Below, piece after piece: positions 41,002 through 49,324 of a stretch of 64,000 bases of DNA. The stretch comes from Candidatus Aenigmatarchaeota archaeon. Lineage in GTDB: Archaea; Aenigmatarchaeota; Aenigmatarchaeia; CG10238-14; SCSR01. Numbering within the stretch: the stretch's first letter is position 1; the number at the start of each line of letters is the position of its first letter. The position numbers and the translations under genes are program-made. Under the pieces are notes generated by a model. That model was given only the letters and a program-made list of their open reading frames with translations, searched no databases and was not told the origin of the DNA. The DNA lies in the NCBI GenBank assembly GCA_016181005.1, contig JACPAE010000001.1, positions 62,001-126,000 of the forward strand, given 5' to 3'.

Positions 41002-42090
41002 TCACCCTATAAGTTTTTCTGCATATTTTGTTTTGACATTCAGGATTCCTGTAGCTTCAGAAAATGCTATGTCACCTTTCTTATAGGCTCCACTAACTTC
41101 TTTAATCGCTAGATTACCGACACGGTTAAAGAAAACCTTTTCCCATTTTCTACGAGCAAATTCATTTTTTTCCATTTTTTCTTTATAAAAAGTTTCTTTG
41201 AACATGTTGTAAATTCTACCGTCGATTTTTCGAATAAAAAGAAGTCTAAGCATCACGACTTGCTTGCTAACACCGTAGTGCTGAGAAATGTCTGAAATAT
41301 TACTCCAATTAATTTTTTCTAGTCCTTTTACCGCTATTTCTAAATTATTTCTAGGAACAAGAAATTCGGCAGAAAATGAATCACAATAATTCTCAATTGA
41401 TTGCTTATTTTCTTGTTCGATTTCAATAGAACAAATTGCGGATGTTCTTTTAAGCAAATGACAGACTTCATGAAAAAGCGAGAATAACTTTACAGTAGAT
41501 TTATCACTTTCATTTAGAACAATTATTGACATTTTTGAAAATATGCTAAATGCTCTAATATCATCTGCTCTAAAAGGATACTCTATGATTAGTATAGAAA
41601 GTTTTTCTTCTAAAATTTTCTTGTAATAAGGAAGTATCTCATCATATTTGCGAAACTCATGATTATCTATTTTCAAAAGTTTCTTGAATGATTCTACCAA
41701 TTGCGTGGCAGTTAAATCTTCTGGAAAAATAGGAATCTGGCTTTGTTTTTCACTCAATTCTGCAATTTTACTAGCTAAATATTGTGCTCTTCTTTCGGCC
41801 AAGAATATTTCTGGAGTAAGTTTTTTTTCACGGTTTATTCTATAATCTGGTATAGTCTCCAGTTTCGATATTCTCTCTGTAAAAAAGGCTATTAAAGGAC
41901 GTTGATAAATATCAGATAGTCTCCTAATTTCTGTCATGGTTAAAAAATCTCGTCCAGATTCTATATTTTCAAGTTTTTCTTGGGAACGACCAAGCTTTTT
42001 TGCGATATCTTTTAGTGTATATCCAGAACTTTCGCGAAGATAGAGTAAACTAGCAATCGGGACTTTTATTGTCTTATTTTTCTTCGTCAT
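41002..42090 (-). CDS. XRE regulator fused to ImmA/IrrE metallopeptidase (COG2856)
   Basis: The 362-residue protein starts with a helix-turn-helix XRE domain (YTLKDIAKKLGRSQEKLENI) and has a C-terminal zinc peptidase domain with LFHEVCHLLKR (HExxH, near residue 208). Such proteins repress or disarm the partner toxin. It is followed at 4 bases by the DUF4411 gene. Its upstream end faces the ribbon-helix-helix gene. Confidence 0.85.
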   Translation of the reverse strand: MTKKNKTIKVPIASLLYLRESSGYTLKDIAKKLGRSQEKLENIESGRDFLTMTEIRRLSDIYQRPLIAFFTERISKLETIPDYRINREKKLTPEIFLAERRAQYLASKIAELSEKQSQIPIFPEDLTATQLVESFKKLLKIDNHEFRKYDEILPYYKKILEEKLSILIIEYPFRADDIRAFSIFSKMSIIVLNESDKSTVKLFSLFHEVCHLLKRTSAICSIEIEQENKQSIENYCDSFSAEFLVPRNNLEIAVKGLEKINWSNISDISQHYGVSKQVVMLRLLFIRKIDGRIYNMFKETFYKEKMEKNEFARRKWEKVFFNRVGNLAIKEVSGAYKKGDIAFSEATGILNVKTKYAEKLIG

Positions 42091-42142
42091 CTAAAACACA
42101 TTATAATTCTGCCATAATTGAAATAAGTTCAATTAATTTATA

Positions 42143-42283
42143 TTATTTTTCTTTTATTTTCTTCTTAATCAATTCTTCCAATAAGCTGGATGCTGAAGTT
42201 TCTTCTTCTATAGCTTTGATTTTGAATTTTTTCCATACCTCTCGATCTATAAGTATAGTCGTCCTAGAAAGATTCTTATCCAT
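42143..42283 (-). CDS. Ribbon-helix-helix DNA-binding protein (46 residues)
   Basis: ATG 42283 to TAA 42143-42145. The strand RTTILIDREVWKKFKIKA with LLEELIKKKI is the beta-ribbon and two-helix layout of RHH/CopG proteins. It could be an antitoxin or a regulator of the restriction-modification genes. Its start codon overlaps the first of two 15-bp repeats in the divergent promoter before the methyltransferase. Confidence 0.75.
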   Translation of the reverse strand: MDKNLSRTTILIDREVWKKFKIKAIEEETSASSLLEELIKKKIKEK

Positions 42284-42297
42284 GTAATAATTGTGCA
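42283..42297. repeat. 15-bp repeat copy 1 (candidate RHH operator)
   Basis: TGTAATAATTGTGCA. It overlaps the end of the ATG of the ribbon-helix-helix gene. Copy 2 at 42327 matches in 14 of 15 bases, in the same orientation with 44-base spacing. The pair is a candidate operator for the RHH protein and would repress both directions. Confidence 0.6.
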
Positions 42298-42326
42298 AAA
42301 GTAATACTTATATACTTGAGTAATAA

Positions 42327-42341
42327 TGTAATAATTATGCA
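42327..42341. repeat. 15-bp repeat copy 2 (candidate RHH operator)
   Basis: TGTAATAATTATGCA, one mismatch from copy 1. A TATA-like GATATTTAAATAG follows at about 42350 and the methyltransferase ATG is at 42392. The site sits directly upstream of that promoter. Confidence 0.6.
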
Positions 42342-42391
42342 TCTGGAAAGATATTTAAATAGAGTCTGCGAAATAAAGAAAGAGGTTTTCC

Positions 42392-43462
42392 ATGTCTAAA
42401 TCACTGACTGTGTTGGATTTCTTTTGCGGTGCGGGTGGTTTTTCTGAAGGGTTCAAACAGTTAGGTTTTGATGTCGTTTATGGTGCAGATAATTGGAATC
42501 CTGCTATCCAAACATTCAAAGCCAACAATTCCGATGCAGAAGTAGTCAAAGTTGATGTTCTAGAACTCAGTGCAACAGATGTACCTAAAGCTGATGTAAT
42601 TATTGGAGGACCACCTTGTACAGAGTTCTCAGGATCGAATAGAGGAGGAAGTGGAAATGTAAAAGAAGGTATGGAACTTGTAAAAAGATTTTTGTATTAT
42701 GTGCACGAGTTGAAACCTAGATGGTGGATTATGGAGAATGTACCTAGACTGTTGCAGACCCTGCCACCAAAATTTAGATTGAAAGATTTGGGTATTGATA
42801 AAGAAGGTATTTTCGAAATACCTAAAATGCAGGTATTCAATGCTGCGGATTTCGGCGCACCGCAAAAAAGAACAAGATTGTTATCAGGTAAATACCCGAA
42901 CCCTCTACAGACGCATTCTGAAAATCCTGTAGTTACATTGAACGGACAGAAACTATCGCATTGGTTCACAATGAGAAAAGTAATAGAATCATTTCCTAAC
43001 CCGTTGAACGAACCACGAAAGGGAAAGCACGTCAAAGATCCAAATTATAACTTCAATGTTACTGAGATGAAATTAGAGGATCATTTCGGCGACCATTCCA
43101 TTATGAAAGATGAAGAGGCCGAAAGAAACAAGAGACAGAAAACGGAACATCCGTATTATGGGAAGATGAAATTTCCCGACGACTTGGACAGACCATCGAG
43201 AACTGTGATGGCGACTCAGTTCAATGCATCACGAGAGACCATGGTCATCGCGATGAGTAATAACGGTCGCAAGATTATTTATAGGAAACCCACGATAAGA
43301 GAATGTGCATCATTGCAATGCTATCCTATAAACTACAAATTCATCGGCACAAACCCCACCACAAAGTACAAGCTGGTGGGAAATTCCGTTCCCGTGAAGT
43401 TGTCTATGGCTGTCGCGAAAGCCATACTGAGAGAAGCTGGAATGAGAACTCGGAAAAACTAA
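42392..43462 (+). CDS. DNA (cytosine-5)-methyltransferase
   Basis: The 356-residue protein has motif I LDFFCGAGGFSEGF (8-21), motif IV GGPPCTEFSG with catalytic Cys76, motif VI WWIMENV, motif VIII-like and the C-terminal motif X (KLVGNSVPVKLS). It methylates C5 of cytosine in a specific but unreadable target. Its AT-rich promoter carries the RHH repeats. The 3' end overlaps the opposing partner gene by 4 bases. Confidence 0.92.
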   Translation: MSKSLTVLDFFCGAGGFSEGFKQLGFDVVYGADNWNPAIQTFKANNSDAEVVKVDVLELSATDVPKADVIIGGPPCTEFSGSNRGGSGNVKEGMELVKRFLYYVHELKPRWWIMENVPRLLQTLPPKFRLKDLGIDKEGIFEIPKMQVFNAADFGAPQKRTRLLSGKYPNPLQTHSENPVVTLNGQKLSHWFTMRKVIESFPNPLNEPRKGKHVKDPNYNFNVTEMKLEDHFGDHSIMKDEEAERNKRQKTEHPYYGKMKFPDDLDRPSRTVMATQFNASRETMVIAMSNNGRKIIYRKPTIRECASLQCYPINYKFIGTNPTTKYKLVGNSVPVKLSMAVAKAILREAGMRTRKN

Positions 43463-44247
43463 GCTCTTAGTGACATCCTTGCCTGTTTTTCAGAGGCGTT
43501 TGTGTATCGTCTAAGCAGATAATATACGACGGACATGTATACGCTCGCACGCCTTGATTGATTCAAATTCAGACTGTGAAAACTGTAGAACCATGCATCG
43601 CCTCTATTGGCCTCTTCGCATGCAAAAGCCAAGACAAGGGAAGCAACCATAATCCTCAACGGGACATCTTTCAAGCTCCTTATCTCGCCGTTCTTCATGT
43701 AAGTGTCGCCATCCAACCTGATGTTACCATATCCGTCCTTCGGGAAATGTTTCTCGACGAGCTGTTTGGTGAGTTCTACTATGTCGTCTGAAGAAATTAT
43801 TCCTTTGCTCCTATAGACGCCATCAATGTTACTCTGCAATGTCGTCGCGTCTGGAATTTTCATAGCTATGCTCTCTAGGACGTCGTCTATGAAACCGTCC
43901 ATGATTTTGGACCTGGTGGGGAAGTCTTCTCTCATCCATTTGACAAGAGTCTCGGTTATTTTGAAATGTGGCAGAGCATCAGTCGAACATTGCTCACGAC
44001 TTAACCCTGGTGGTATTATCCTCCCTATCCAATCACACACGTGAGATATTTTGATGGTACTATGAATTGGACAGAGGCCGAACATGGACCTTGTAGTACG
44101 CTCACATTCCGGATGTCTGCATTTTATGACGATGCCTGAGTGGTTCACTGGTGTCGGGTTCTCCTTCGGCAAACCACCCCCATTGGAAAATTCGACGATG
44201 TATCCTCCTTCTTCAAGGACTATACTGTCGTACATCTTTAGTGACAT
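43459..44247 (-). CDS. Unknown protein next to C5 methyltransferase and Vsr; possible restriction partner
   Basis: I do not recognise this 262-residue protein. It has a possible zinc knuckle (Cys43, Cys48, Cys59, His62: CRHPEC...GLCPIH) and a charged helical C-terminus. It overlaps the vsr gene by 35 bases on the same strand and meets the methyltransferase gene tail to tail. Its place suggests a restriction endonuclease, but no PD-(D/E)xK, HNH or GIY-YIG motif is apparent. Confidence 0.45.
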   Translation of the reverse strand: MSLKMYDSIVLEEGGYIVEFSNGGGLPKENPTPVNHSGIVIKCRHPECERTTRSMFGLCPIHSTIKISHVCDWIGRIIPPGLSREQCSTDALPHFKITETLVKWMREDFPTRSKIMDGFIDDVLESIAMKIPDATTLQSNIDGVYRSKGIISSDDIVELTKQLVEKHFPKDGYGNIRLDGDTYMKNGEIRSLKDVPLRIMVASLVLAFACEEANRGDAWFYSFHSLNLNQSRRASVYMSVVYYLLRRYTNASEKQARMSLRA

Positions 44248-44662
44248 ATCTCTTAATCCTACCTAAAACCTTATCTGGATTACTCCTTATATCATGCTCC
44301 CAAAATTCAAATACTTTCCATCCTAGATTATCAAGTTCTTTTTTATTGATTTTATCTCGTTCGATGTTACGTTCGAACTTCCTTTTCCAGAATTCTGTAT
44401 TTGTTTTAGGTATAGGCAGATTGCATTTTTTACACTTATGCCAAAAACAACCATTAACAAATACGGCAATCTTTTTCTTAGGGAAAATAAAATCCGGATT
44501 TCCTGGCAATGTGTTTCTTTCAATCTTTTTCTTCAATAACATGGATAGAATTTTTTCAGGTTTTGTACCACGGGGTTTATTGGATTTCATTGACTTGGAG
44601 ACAGTTTTTGAGTTTGATTTAGGTGATTTTCCTACAGGTTGAGTTGTATACGCACGTTTCAT
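44213..44662 (-). CDS. vsr: Very short patch repair endonuclease Vsr
   Basis: The 149-residue protein shows TLPGNPDFIF with catalytic Asp57 and the zinc and active-site region FVNGCFWHKCKKC (His75), followed by TEFWKRKFERNIERD. Vsr nicks next to T-G mismatches made by deamination of 5-methylcytosine, so it protects the adjacent methyltransferase's sites. The basic N-terminus (30 residues rich in Lys/Ser) is longer than usual. Confidence 0.92.
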   Translation of the reverse strand: MKRAYTTQPVGKSPKSNSKTVSKSMKSNKPRGTKPEKILSMLLKKKIERNTLPGNPDFIFPKKKIAVFVNGCFWHKCKKCNLPIPKTNTEFWKRKFERNIERDKINKKELDNLGWKVFEFWEHDIRSNPDKVLGRIKRYVTKDVRQYSP

Positions 44663-44879
44663 GAAGAATATGTTGTAACCGAAAAGCTTATTTATTTCAA
44701 ATACAACTGTTATTCAATACAATACAGCCGACGCATGTTCGGTTTGTCCTGTAAAGGGGCACTTGAATGGAGTAGTATTGAAATCTATTCCTGATAATTT
44801 ACTGGATATGTGACGTTTGTTGAGTATGGTTTGCGTATAGCGAACCTTTAAAAGGTCGTAAAGACCGGAGGAAAATAAA
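44663..44879. other. AT-rich intergenic segment before the DGQHR gene
   Basis: No gene seen. It has TATA-like AATAAATAAGC for vsr, ACCTTTAAAAGGT (near-palindromic) about 30 bases before the DGQHR gene, and a GGAGG ribosome-binding site before the ATG at 44880. The stretch CCGACGCATGTTCGG is an imperfect inverted repeat. Confidence 0.35.
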
Positions 44880-45914
44880 ATGCAAAATTTGAAAACGAAA
44901 GAATCTTCAGGTTGGGTTCGATTCAAGGCTTTAGAAGCCAAACAACCTGGTGGTACCCTTTACACTATAGTCATGAAAGGGAAAGATTTGGTTTCCAAAT
45001 CTCGAGTTCTTACTAGAGACAAAGACGATGAAGGTGTGCAGAGAATCTTGAGTAAGGCGAGATGCAGAAGGATAGCTAGATTTTATGCTATGGATGACAC
45101 ACTCTTGCCTGGAAATATCGTAAGCACAATAGATAATAACGATGTCCGCATAGAAGATGGACATGTTCAAATAAGTAAAGACTTCATAAACGAAGTAATA
45201 GATGGTCAGCATAGATTGTGGGGATTTGATCCTGAGTATAATGAACAAGGGACGGATTTCGATGTGATACTCACATTCTTAATCGGTGCTGACGTGCAAA
45301 CTAAAGCAAAACTCTTCTACAAAATCAATAAAGAACAAAAGAAAATAAATCCAAGTCTAGCATATGATTTGCTAATCGTAATGGGTAGCGATGAACTGAA
45401 AGCAGAGATTGCTAAAGTTGTACAGGATTTGAACGAAGACAAAGAATCTGCATTCTACGGAACAATAAAAATCAGAGAAACCAGCGAAGGTACGATTTCG
45501 ATGGCTACAATGGCCCATAAAATCGAACAGTTTCTTAAGGGACCCATGGGAAAACGTTTCCTCGATAGAGAAGAACTAAACAAACAAGTTCTCTATGACG
45601 TATTAAGAAACTATTTCACAGCAGTGAAAAACTTGTTACCAGACGCATGGTCCGATTCGAATTGCATACTAGTCAAATCATTGGGTTGTGGCGCTCTGAT
45701 AGAACTACTTCCAGATGTGATATCTGAACACACGTCTAGAAATGGCCGTACAGTACCGACAGTAAAACAGTTTGTAGAGATAATGAAACCCGTATCATCA
45801 TTCGACTTCTATGATCAAGAAGTAACTAACTTGGGTGGTGAAAAGGGTCAGAGATATCTAGCTAATCTATTAGTGGAAGAAATTGGAATCGGGGGATTCG
45901 AGGTGGGAAAATAA
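44880..45914 (+). CDS. DGQHR-domain protein (DndB-like)
   Basis: The 344-residue protein has EVIDGQHRLWGF with DGQHR at 108-112, a TFLIGADVQTKAKLFYKINK region and a helical C-terminus. The domain family is shared with DndB, the regulator of DNA phosphorothioation, and with other DGQHR proteins of defence islands. No DndA/C/D/E genes are visible in the window. A clear GGAGG site precedes the ATG. Possibly a partner of the McrB-N-like protein 26 bases downstream. Confidence 0.7.
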   Translation: MQNLKTKESSGWVRFKALEAKQPGGTLYTIVMKGKDLVSKSRVLTRDKDDEGVQRILSKARCRRIARFYAMDDTLLPGNIVSTIDNNDVRIEDGHVQISKDFINEVIDGQHRLWGFDPEYNEQGTDFDVILTFLIGADVQTKAKLFYKINKEQKKINPSLAYDLLIVMGSDELKAEIAKVVQDLNEDKESAFYGTIKIRETSEGTISMATMAHKIEQFLKGPMGKRFLDREELNKQVLYDVLRNYFTAVKNLLPDAWSDSNCILVKSLGCGALIELLPDVISEHTSRNGRTVPTVKQFVEIMKPVSSFDFYDQEVTNLGGEKGQRYLANLLVEEIGIGGFEVGK

Positions 45915-45940
45915 CCCACCCTTAATTTTAAGTGATGTGA

Positions 45941-46813
45941 ATGGACGAAGAAACGTTAAGAAAACTCCAAAGTGAATATACAAACTCTAAAGGGTCAGAG
46001 AAACAAAGATTGTGGAGAGAAGAAAATCTACGAAAAGAATTTGTTGAAAATTTTCCCATAGAAGAAATACCTAAGATGAAACTTGAAGATTATGTTGTGG
46101 GATTACCTAAAGAAGATGGCACAAGAAATATTCATAGTTTTTGCAATTGGATTGAAAATGTTACGCAGGAATCTGGACAGATATGGATTGGTGGTTCTGG
46201 CGCATATGTTATTTTCTTTGAAGTTGAGCGTGATGGTGAGATGATAAACTCATTTATGATTAGAGAAGGTAACGAAAGCACCCCAATAAGAGAAGATGTA
46301 GCTGGAGAAGAATTTGAAAAAGTCAAAAGAATGTTGTATCGAATGTTGAAATTCGGAGAAGATGATAACATAGACGCAGTAAAATCAATTTATAACGAAT
46401 TTAAGATGCACAGTCATGTTAAAGCTAAGATTTTGCATTTGTATTTCCCTGAAATGTTTTTGAACGTTTTTTCAAGTTATTGGGTGAATAGTTATTTGAA
46501 TTCTTTGGATTTACAAATAGAATCCGATGCGTTCGATGGTAGAATGTCTTTGATGAAGTTTAAACAAAATGATTCTATAATGTCTAAATGGACTACACAA
46601 CAATTTGCAGATTTTCTATTGTACACGTTCCCACCTAACATTAAAGCTATTAAAGAGTTGGATAAAAAGAAAAAGGAATTAATCATCAGGATGAAAGAAC
46701 TAGAATCGATGTTTATCAATGGTGAAAAGGGTTTAGAAGATGACGCACTTGAATATAATAAAAATCTACAGAAGAAAATAGACGAAATAAATAAACAACT
46801 AGAAGAACTTTAA
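45941..46813 (+). CDS. Stand-alone McrB N-terminal-like protein with coiled-coil tail
   Basis: The 290-residue protein contains FPIEEIPKMKLEDYVVGL, SFCNWIE and GQIWIGGSGAYVIFF, the conserved DNA-recognition-type N-terminal domain found in front of McrB-like AAA ATPases. Here no ATPase follows; instead the C-terminal 75 residues form a coiled coil (KELDKKKKELIIRMKELESM). It may have lost the ATPase, or work with another protein. It is in the same operon as the DGQHR gene. Confidence 0.6.
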   Translation: MDEETLRKLQSEYTNSKGSEKQRLWREENLRKEFVENFPIEEIPKMKLEDYVVGLPKEDGTRNIHSFCNWIENVTQESGQIWIGGSGAYVIFFEVERDGEMINSFMIREGNESTPIREDVAGEEFEKVKRMLYRMLKFGEDDNIDAVKSIYNEFKMHSHVKAKILHLYFPEMFLNVFSSYWVNSYLNSLDLQIESDAFDGRMSLMKFKQNDSIMSKWTTQQFADFLLYTFPPNIKAIKELDKKKKELIIRMKELESMFINGEKGLEDDALEYNKNLQKKIDEINKQLEEL

Positions 46814-47041
46814 TTCAGAGATAACATACATTATCAATGAGCTAACGATACTTTCTTTACCCGCTCTAACACCATTTAAACCCAAAAAGCTGAATATTCT
46901 CGTTATAGAACGAAAAGGACAAGATACTTGATGATCCAGCCGTACATAAAGAACTGCTAAGGAATTTCTATTAATTGCCGGGTAGTCCTAGGCTTATTTC
47001 TTTAAAAATCCAACCAATATTCTATATAAGTGCTGGTAGGC
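46814..47041. other. Intergenic segment with imperfect repeat and possible gene remnant
   Basis: No intact gene. 46867-46907 resembles 47577-47616 (see the repeat entry). After it, a frame with DPAVHKELLRNFY then stop near 46910-46980 looks like the end of a decayed small gene. A tRNA-like GCCGGGTAGTCCTAG string near 46978 lacks any acceptor partner. Confidence 0.3.
46850..46907 (+). repeat. Imperfect direct repeat, copy 1
   Basis: TAACACCATTTAAA (46867-46880) is identical to 47577-47590. Similarity extends over about 55 bases: ACTTTC upstream and GAATATT and GTTAT downstream in both. Copy 2 is the promoter and start region of the M50 gene, so copy 1 is likely a duplicated promoter left when the two small genes in between arrived, by inference. 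Confidence 0.5.
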
Positions 47042-47263
47042 ATGGGAAAAAGAAAGCTTGGCCTCATACCCCCGATGTATGTAGAGCCAAACAGAAAAAT
47101 GAAAAACTTTATGAAAGTGGCCAAATATCCGAAAACCATTAGAGAGTACAAAGACCTTATGAAAAGTTTGAAAGCCAGTCCAAGAAACTTCAGTAAAAAG
47201 CTTCGAGAGTATACTTGGAAGGGTAAAACTGTGGCCGATATTGAGAAGGAACTAGCTGGATAA
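47042..47263 (+). CDS. Small basic protein, unknown function
   Basis: ATG 47042 (MGKRKLGLIPPMYVEPNRKM), 73 residues, rich in Lys and Arg. No family is recognised. It lies 18 bases upstream of the UPF0175-like gene, and the pair could be a toxin-antitoxin module. A GTG at 47030 is a possible alternative start. The two are flanked by the 55-base repeats. Confidence 0.45.
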   Translation: MGKRKLGLIPPMYVEPNRKMKNFMKVAKYPKTIREYKDLMKSLKASPRNFSKKLREYTWKGKTVADIEKELAG

Positions 47264-47281
47264 GTCCTAATAGGTGATGGT

Positions 47282-47542
47282 ATGAAATTGAAGATGAAAC
47301 TCCCAAAAGAATTGGAGGTAAGGGTGCTTACGGCTTTATACAAGTACTATACAAAGGACGTGACCTTTGAGAGGGCCGCAGAGGACGAAAACATACCAAT
47401 AGTATTATTTGTAAACTATGTCAACGATAATGACCTGCCCATAGTACACACAGATAAAGACATGAGCGTTGGAATACAAAGGGTGCTGGTCCTTATGAAG
47501 GAAAGGGGTATGAAGGTTGACAAGTTAAGACTTTCTGCCTAA
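47282..47542 (+). CDS. UPF0175-like small protein (possible antitoxin)
   Basis: The 86-residue protein reads MKLKMKLPKELEVRVLTAL and then a helix-turn-helix-like segment (TFERAAEDENIPIVLFVNYV), similar to UPF0175 antitoxins, and VHTDKDMSVGIQRVLVLMKE. The assignment is by pattern. It could repress the small gene before it. Confidence 0.45.
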   Translation: MKLKMKLPKELEVRVLTALYKYYTKDVTFERAAEDENIPIVLFVNYVNDNDLPIVHTDKDMSVGIQRVLVLMKERGMKVDKLRLSA

Positions 47543-47561
47543 GATATCCTAGATAATCACA

Positions 47562-47616
47562 CTTTCATTACTCCCATAACACCATTTAAAAACCACAAAT
47601 CAGAATATTGATGTTA
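47562..47616 (+). repeat. Imperfect direct repeat, copy 2 (M50 promoter)
   Basis: ACACCATTTAAAAACC lies about 25-35 bases before the ATG 47616 and contains the TATA box ATTTAAA, so this copy is the working promoter of the M50 gene. It matches copy 1 at 46850-46907. Confidence 0.5.
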
Positions 47617-48773
47617 TGGTATCCTTCGAGATCGTCTCGCTTGTCGCATTCGCCACGGTCATAGGATTGTGGCTGTTGTCTGACAGGAAAAACAAGGAGA
47701 TGACGTTCAAGTACGGCTTTATTATCAGGAGATGGACGAAGGGCTTGGAGCTTATCGACAAGGTGGTTTCCAGCCATCCAAGACTAATTACAATTGTCGG
47801 CAACATAGGGATCGGTATAGGTGTGTTGGCAGGACTGGGGGGTCTGGCCGTCCTGATATATCTCACAATTAACCTGCAGCAGGCGTTCCAGCTAGTTCTT
47901 CCAACAGCAGGCGGCTACCAGATACCTGGCCCTGTAATCTCGATACCTTTCTGGTACTGGCTGACAGCGATTTTCATCATCGTCGTCACGCATGAATCAA
48001 TGCACGCAGTCTTCGCCAGACTGGAGAACGTCAAGGTGAAGAATTACGGAATCTTAATGCTTCTTCTTCTGCCGATAGGCGCGTTTGTCGACCCCGACGA
48101 GAAAAGAATCAAGAAGCTAGGCACTATAAAGAAATTAAGAATATTTGCCGCCGGCAGCCTTGCCAACTTCATCACAGCAATAATCGGAGTCATTGTCCTG
48201 ATATCATCGGTGTTTCTCTTCACGTCCGCAACAAAGAACATGGGCGTCGCGATAGAGTCTGTGGAGCCCGGCTCGCCTGCGGACAAGGCAGGTTTGGAAG
48301 GGACTATAACGGAGATCAATGCCATCAAAATCAACAACAGCCTTGACTTCGCCAAAGCCTTGAACAGCACGAAGGCCGGGGATACCCTGGACATAACAAC
48401 AGACAGAGGCGTCTACAAGCTCGCGCTGGAGATCCATCCGAAAAATGAAAATAGGACCTACATGGGCGTAAGCATCAGGAACGCGTTCTCCTTCGACGTC
48501 TTCGGACTGCAGGGAATAGTTTCCAGTGTGTTTTACAGCGTCTTCTTCACCGTAATCTCCTTCCTCAACTGGCTGATAGTGATCAGCGCTGGAGTGGGAA
48601 CAGTTAACATGCTCCCGATGAAGCCGTTGGACGGCGGCCTGTTCTTCGAGGAGATATTCACAAAAGTGTTTGGCGACAACGGAAAGAAACTGATTCTTGT
48701 CTCAAGCTACCTGATACTGGGATTGCTATTGCTGAACCTCTTCGGCCTTCCGCTGCTAAAGTCTATTCTTTGA
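47616..48773 (+). CDS. M50 family membrane metalloprotease with PDZ domain (site-2 protease-like)
   Basis: The 385-residue protein has HESMH (126-130) as the zinc site in a membrane helix, a PDZ domain at about 210-285 (VAIESVEPGSPADKAGLEGT) and NMLPMKPLDGGLFF near 335 as the second motif. This layout is that of site-2 proteases that cut membrane-bound regulators after a first cut. Substrate is unknown. The 3' end overlaps the convergent S3Ae gene by 11 bases. Confidence 0.9.
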   Translation: MVSFEIVSLVAFATVIGLWLLSDRKNKEMTFKYGFIIRRWTKGLELIDKVVSSHPRLITIVGNIGIGIGVLAGLGGLAVLIYLTINLQQAFQLVLPTAGGYQIPGPVISIPFWYWLTAIFIIVVTHESMHAVFARLENVKVKNYGILMLLLLPIGAFVDPDEKRIKKLGTIKKLRIFAAGSLANFITAIIGVIVLISSVFLFTSATKNMGVAIESVEPGSPADKAGLEGTITEINAIKINNSLDFAKALNSTKAGDTLDITTDRGVYKLALEIHPKNENRTYMGVSIRNAFSFDVFGLQGIVSSVFYSVFFTVISFLNWLIVISAGVGTVNMLPMKPLDGGLFFEEIFTKVFGDNGKKLILVSSYLILGLLLLNLFGLPLLKSIL

Positions 48774-49323
48774 GAACTTCAGTCTTCCTGATCTCGAAAT
48801 TCCTTACGGGATAAATAATCCTGCCCTGCCGAATAATCCTGTTCTTGATCTCGTTGTTCATGACCTTGCTGATGAACTCCTCTAATGTGGAATTCTCAAC
48901 CTCTTCCTTGACGATGCTCACGACATATTTCCTTATCTTCGCCTCGACATTTGTCCTTACTTTCTTCGACATGACTGTCAGTCCCTTTACGCGTAGCTTG
49001 ACATTGTCCTGCGTCTTGAGGTCCTGCACAGAATCTATCCTCTTTATTCTCCTTAGAACCATCCTTGAGATGTAATCCTGCATGCATTCGAAACCGTCGA
49101 AAACTGTAGATGCCCTGGTCCCGTTTACAGCATCAATCTTGAACTTGAATTTGACATAGTACTTGTTCATGTCGTCCATAAGCTCTATGGCGTTAAGTAT
49201 CAACCTCTTGCCTACGAGCGATTGCGGCTCCGCTGTCCGCGCCTTTCCTATGTCCTTCTCTCCGAAAACCTTCGGCGCCACAATCGTGCACCACTGCTTC
49301 CCCTTTATCTTAACTGCCAACAA
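48763..49323 (-). CDS. rps3ae: Small-subunit ribosomal protein S3Ae
   Basis: The 186-residue protein (KIKGKQWCTIVAPKVFGEKD ... VGKRLILNAIELM) matches archaeal S3Ae. It contacts 16S rRNA on the 30S subunit's platform. S15 ends 1 base before its start, so both are one transcription unit with Bud32 a little upstream. Confidence 0.95.
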   Translation of the reverse strand: MLAVKIKGKQWCTIVAPKVFGEKDIGKARTAEPQSLVGKRLILNAIELMDDMNKYYVKFKFKIDAVNGTRASTVFDGFECMQDYISRMVLRRIKRIDSVQDLKTQDNVKLRVKGLTVMSKKVRTNVEAKIRKYVVSIVKEEVENSTLEEFISKVMNNEIKNRIIRQGRIIYPVRNFEIRKTEVLKE

Positions 49324-49324
49324 A

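Noticed and set aside
46960-47010. tRNA-like 5' string GCCGGGTAGTCCTAGG near 46978
   Set aside because: No matching acceptor 3' strand, anticodon arm or T arm downstream within 150 bases; the resemblance is limited to the D-arm-like words.
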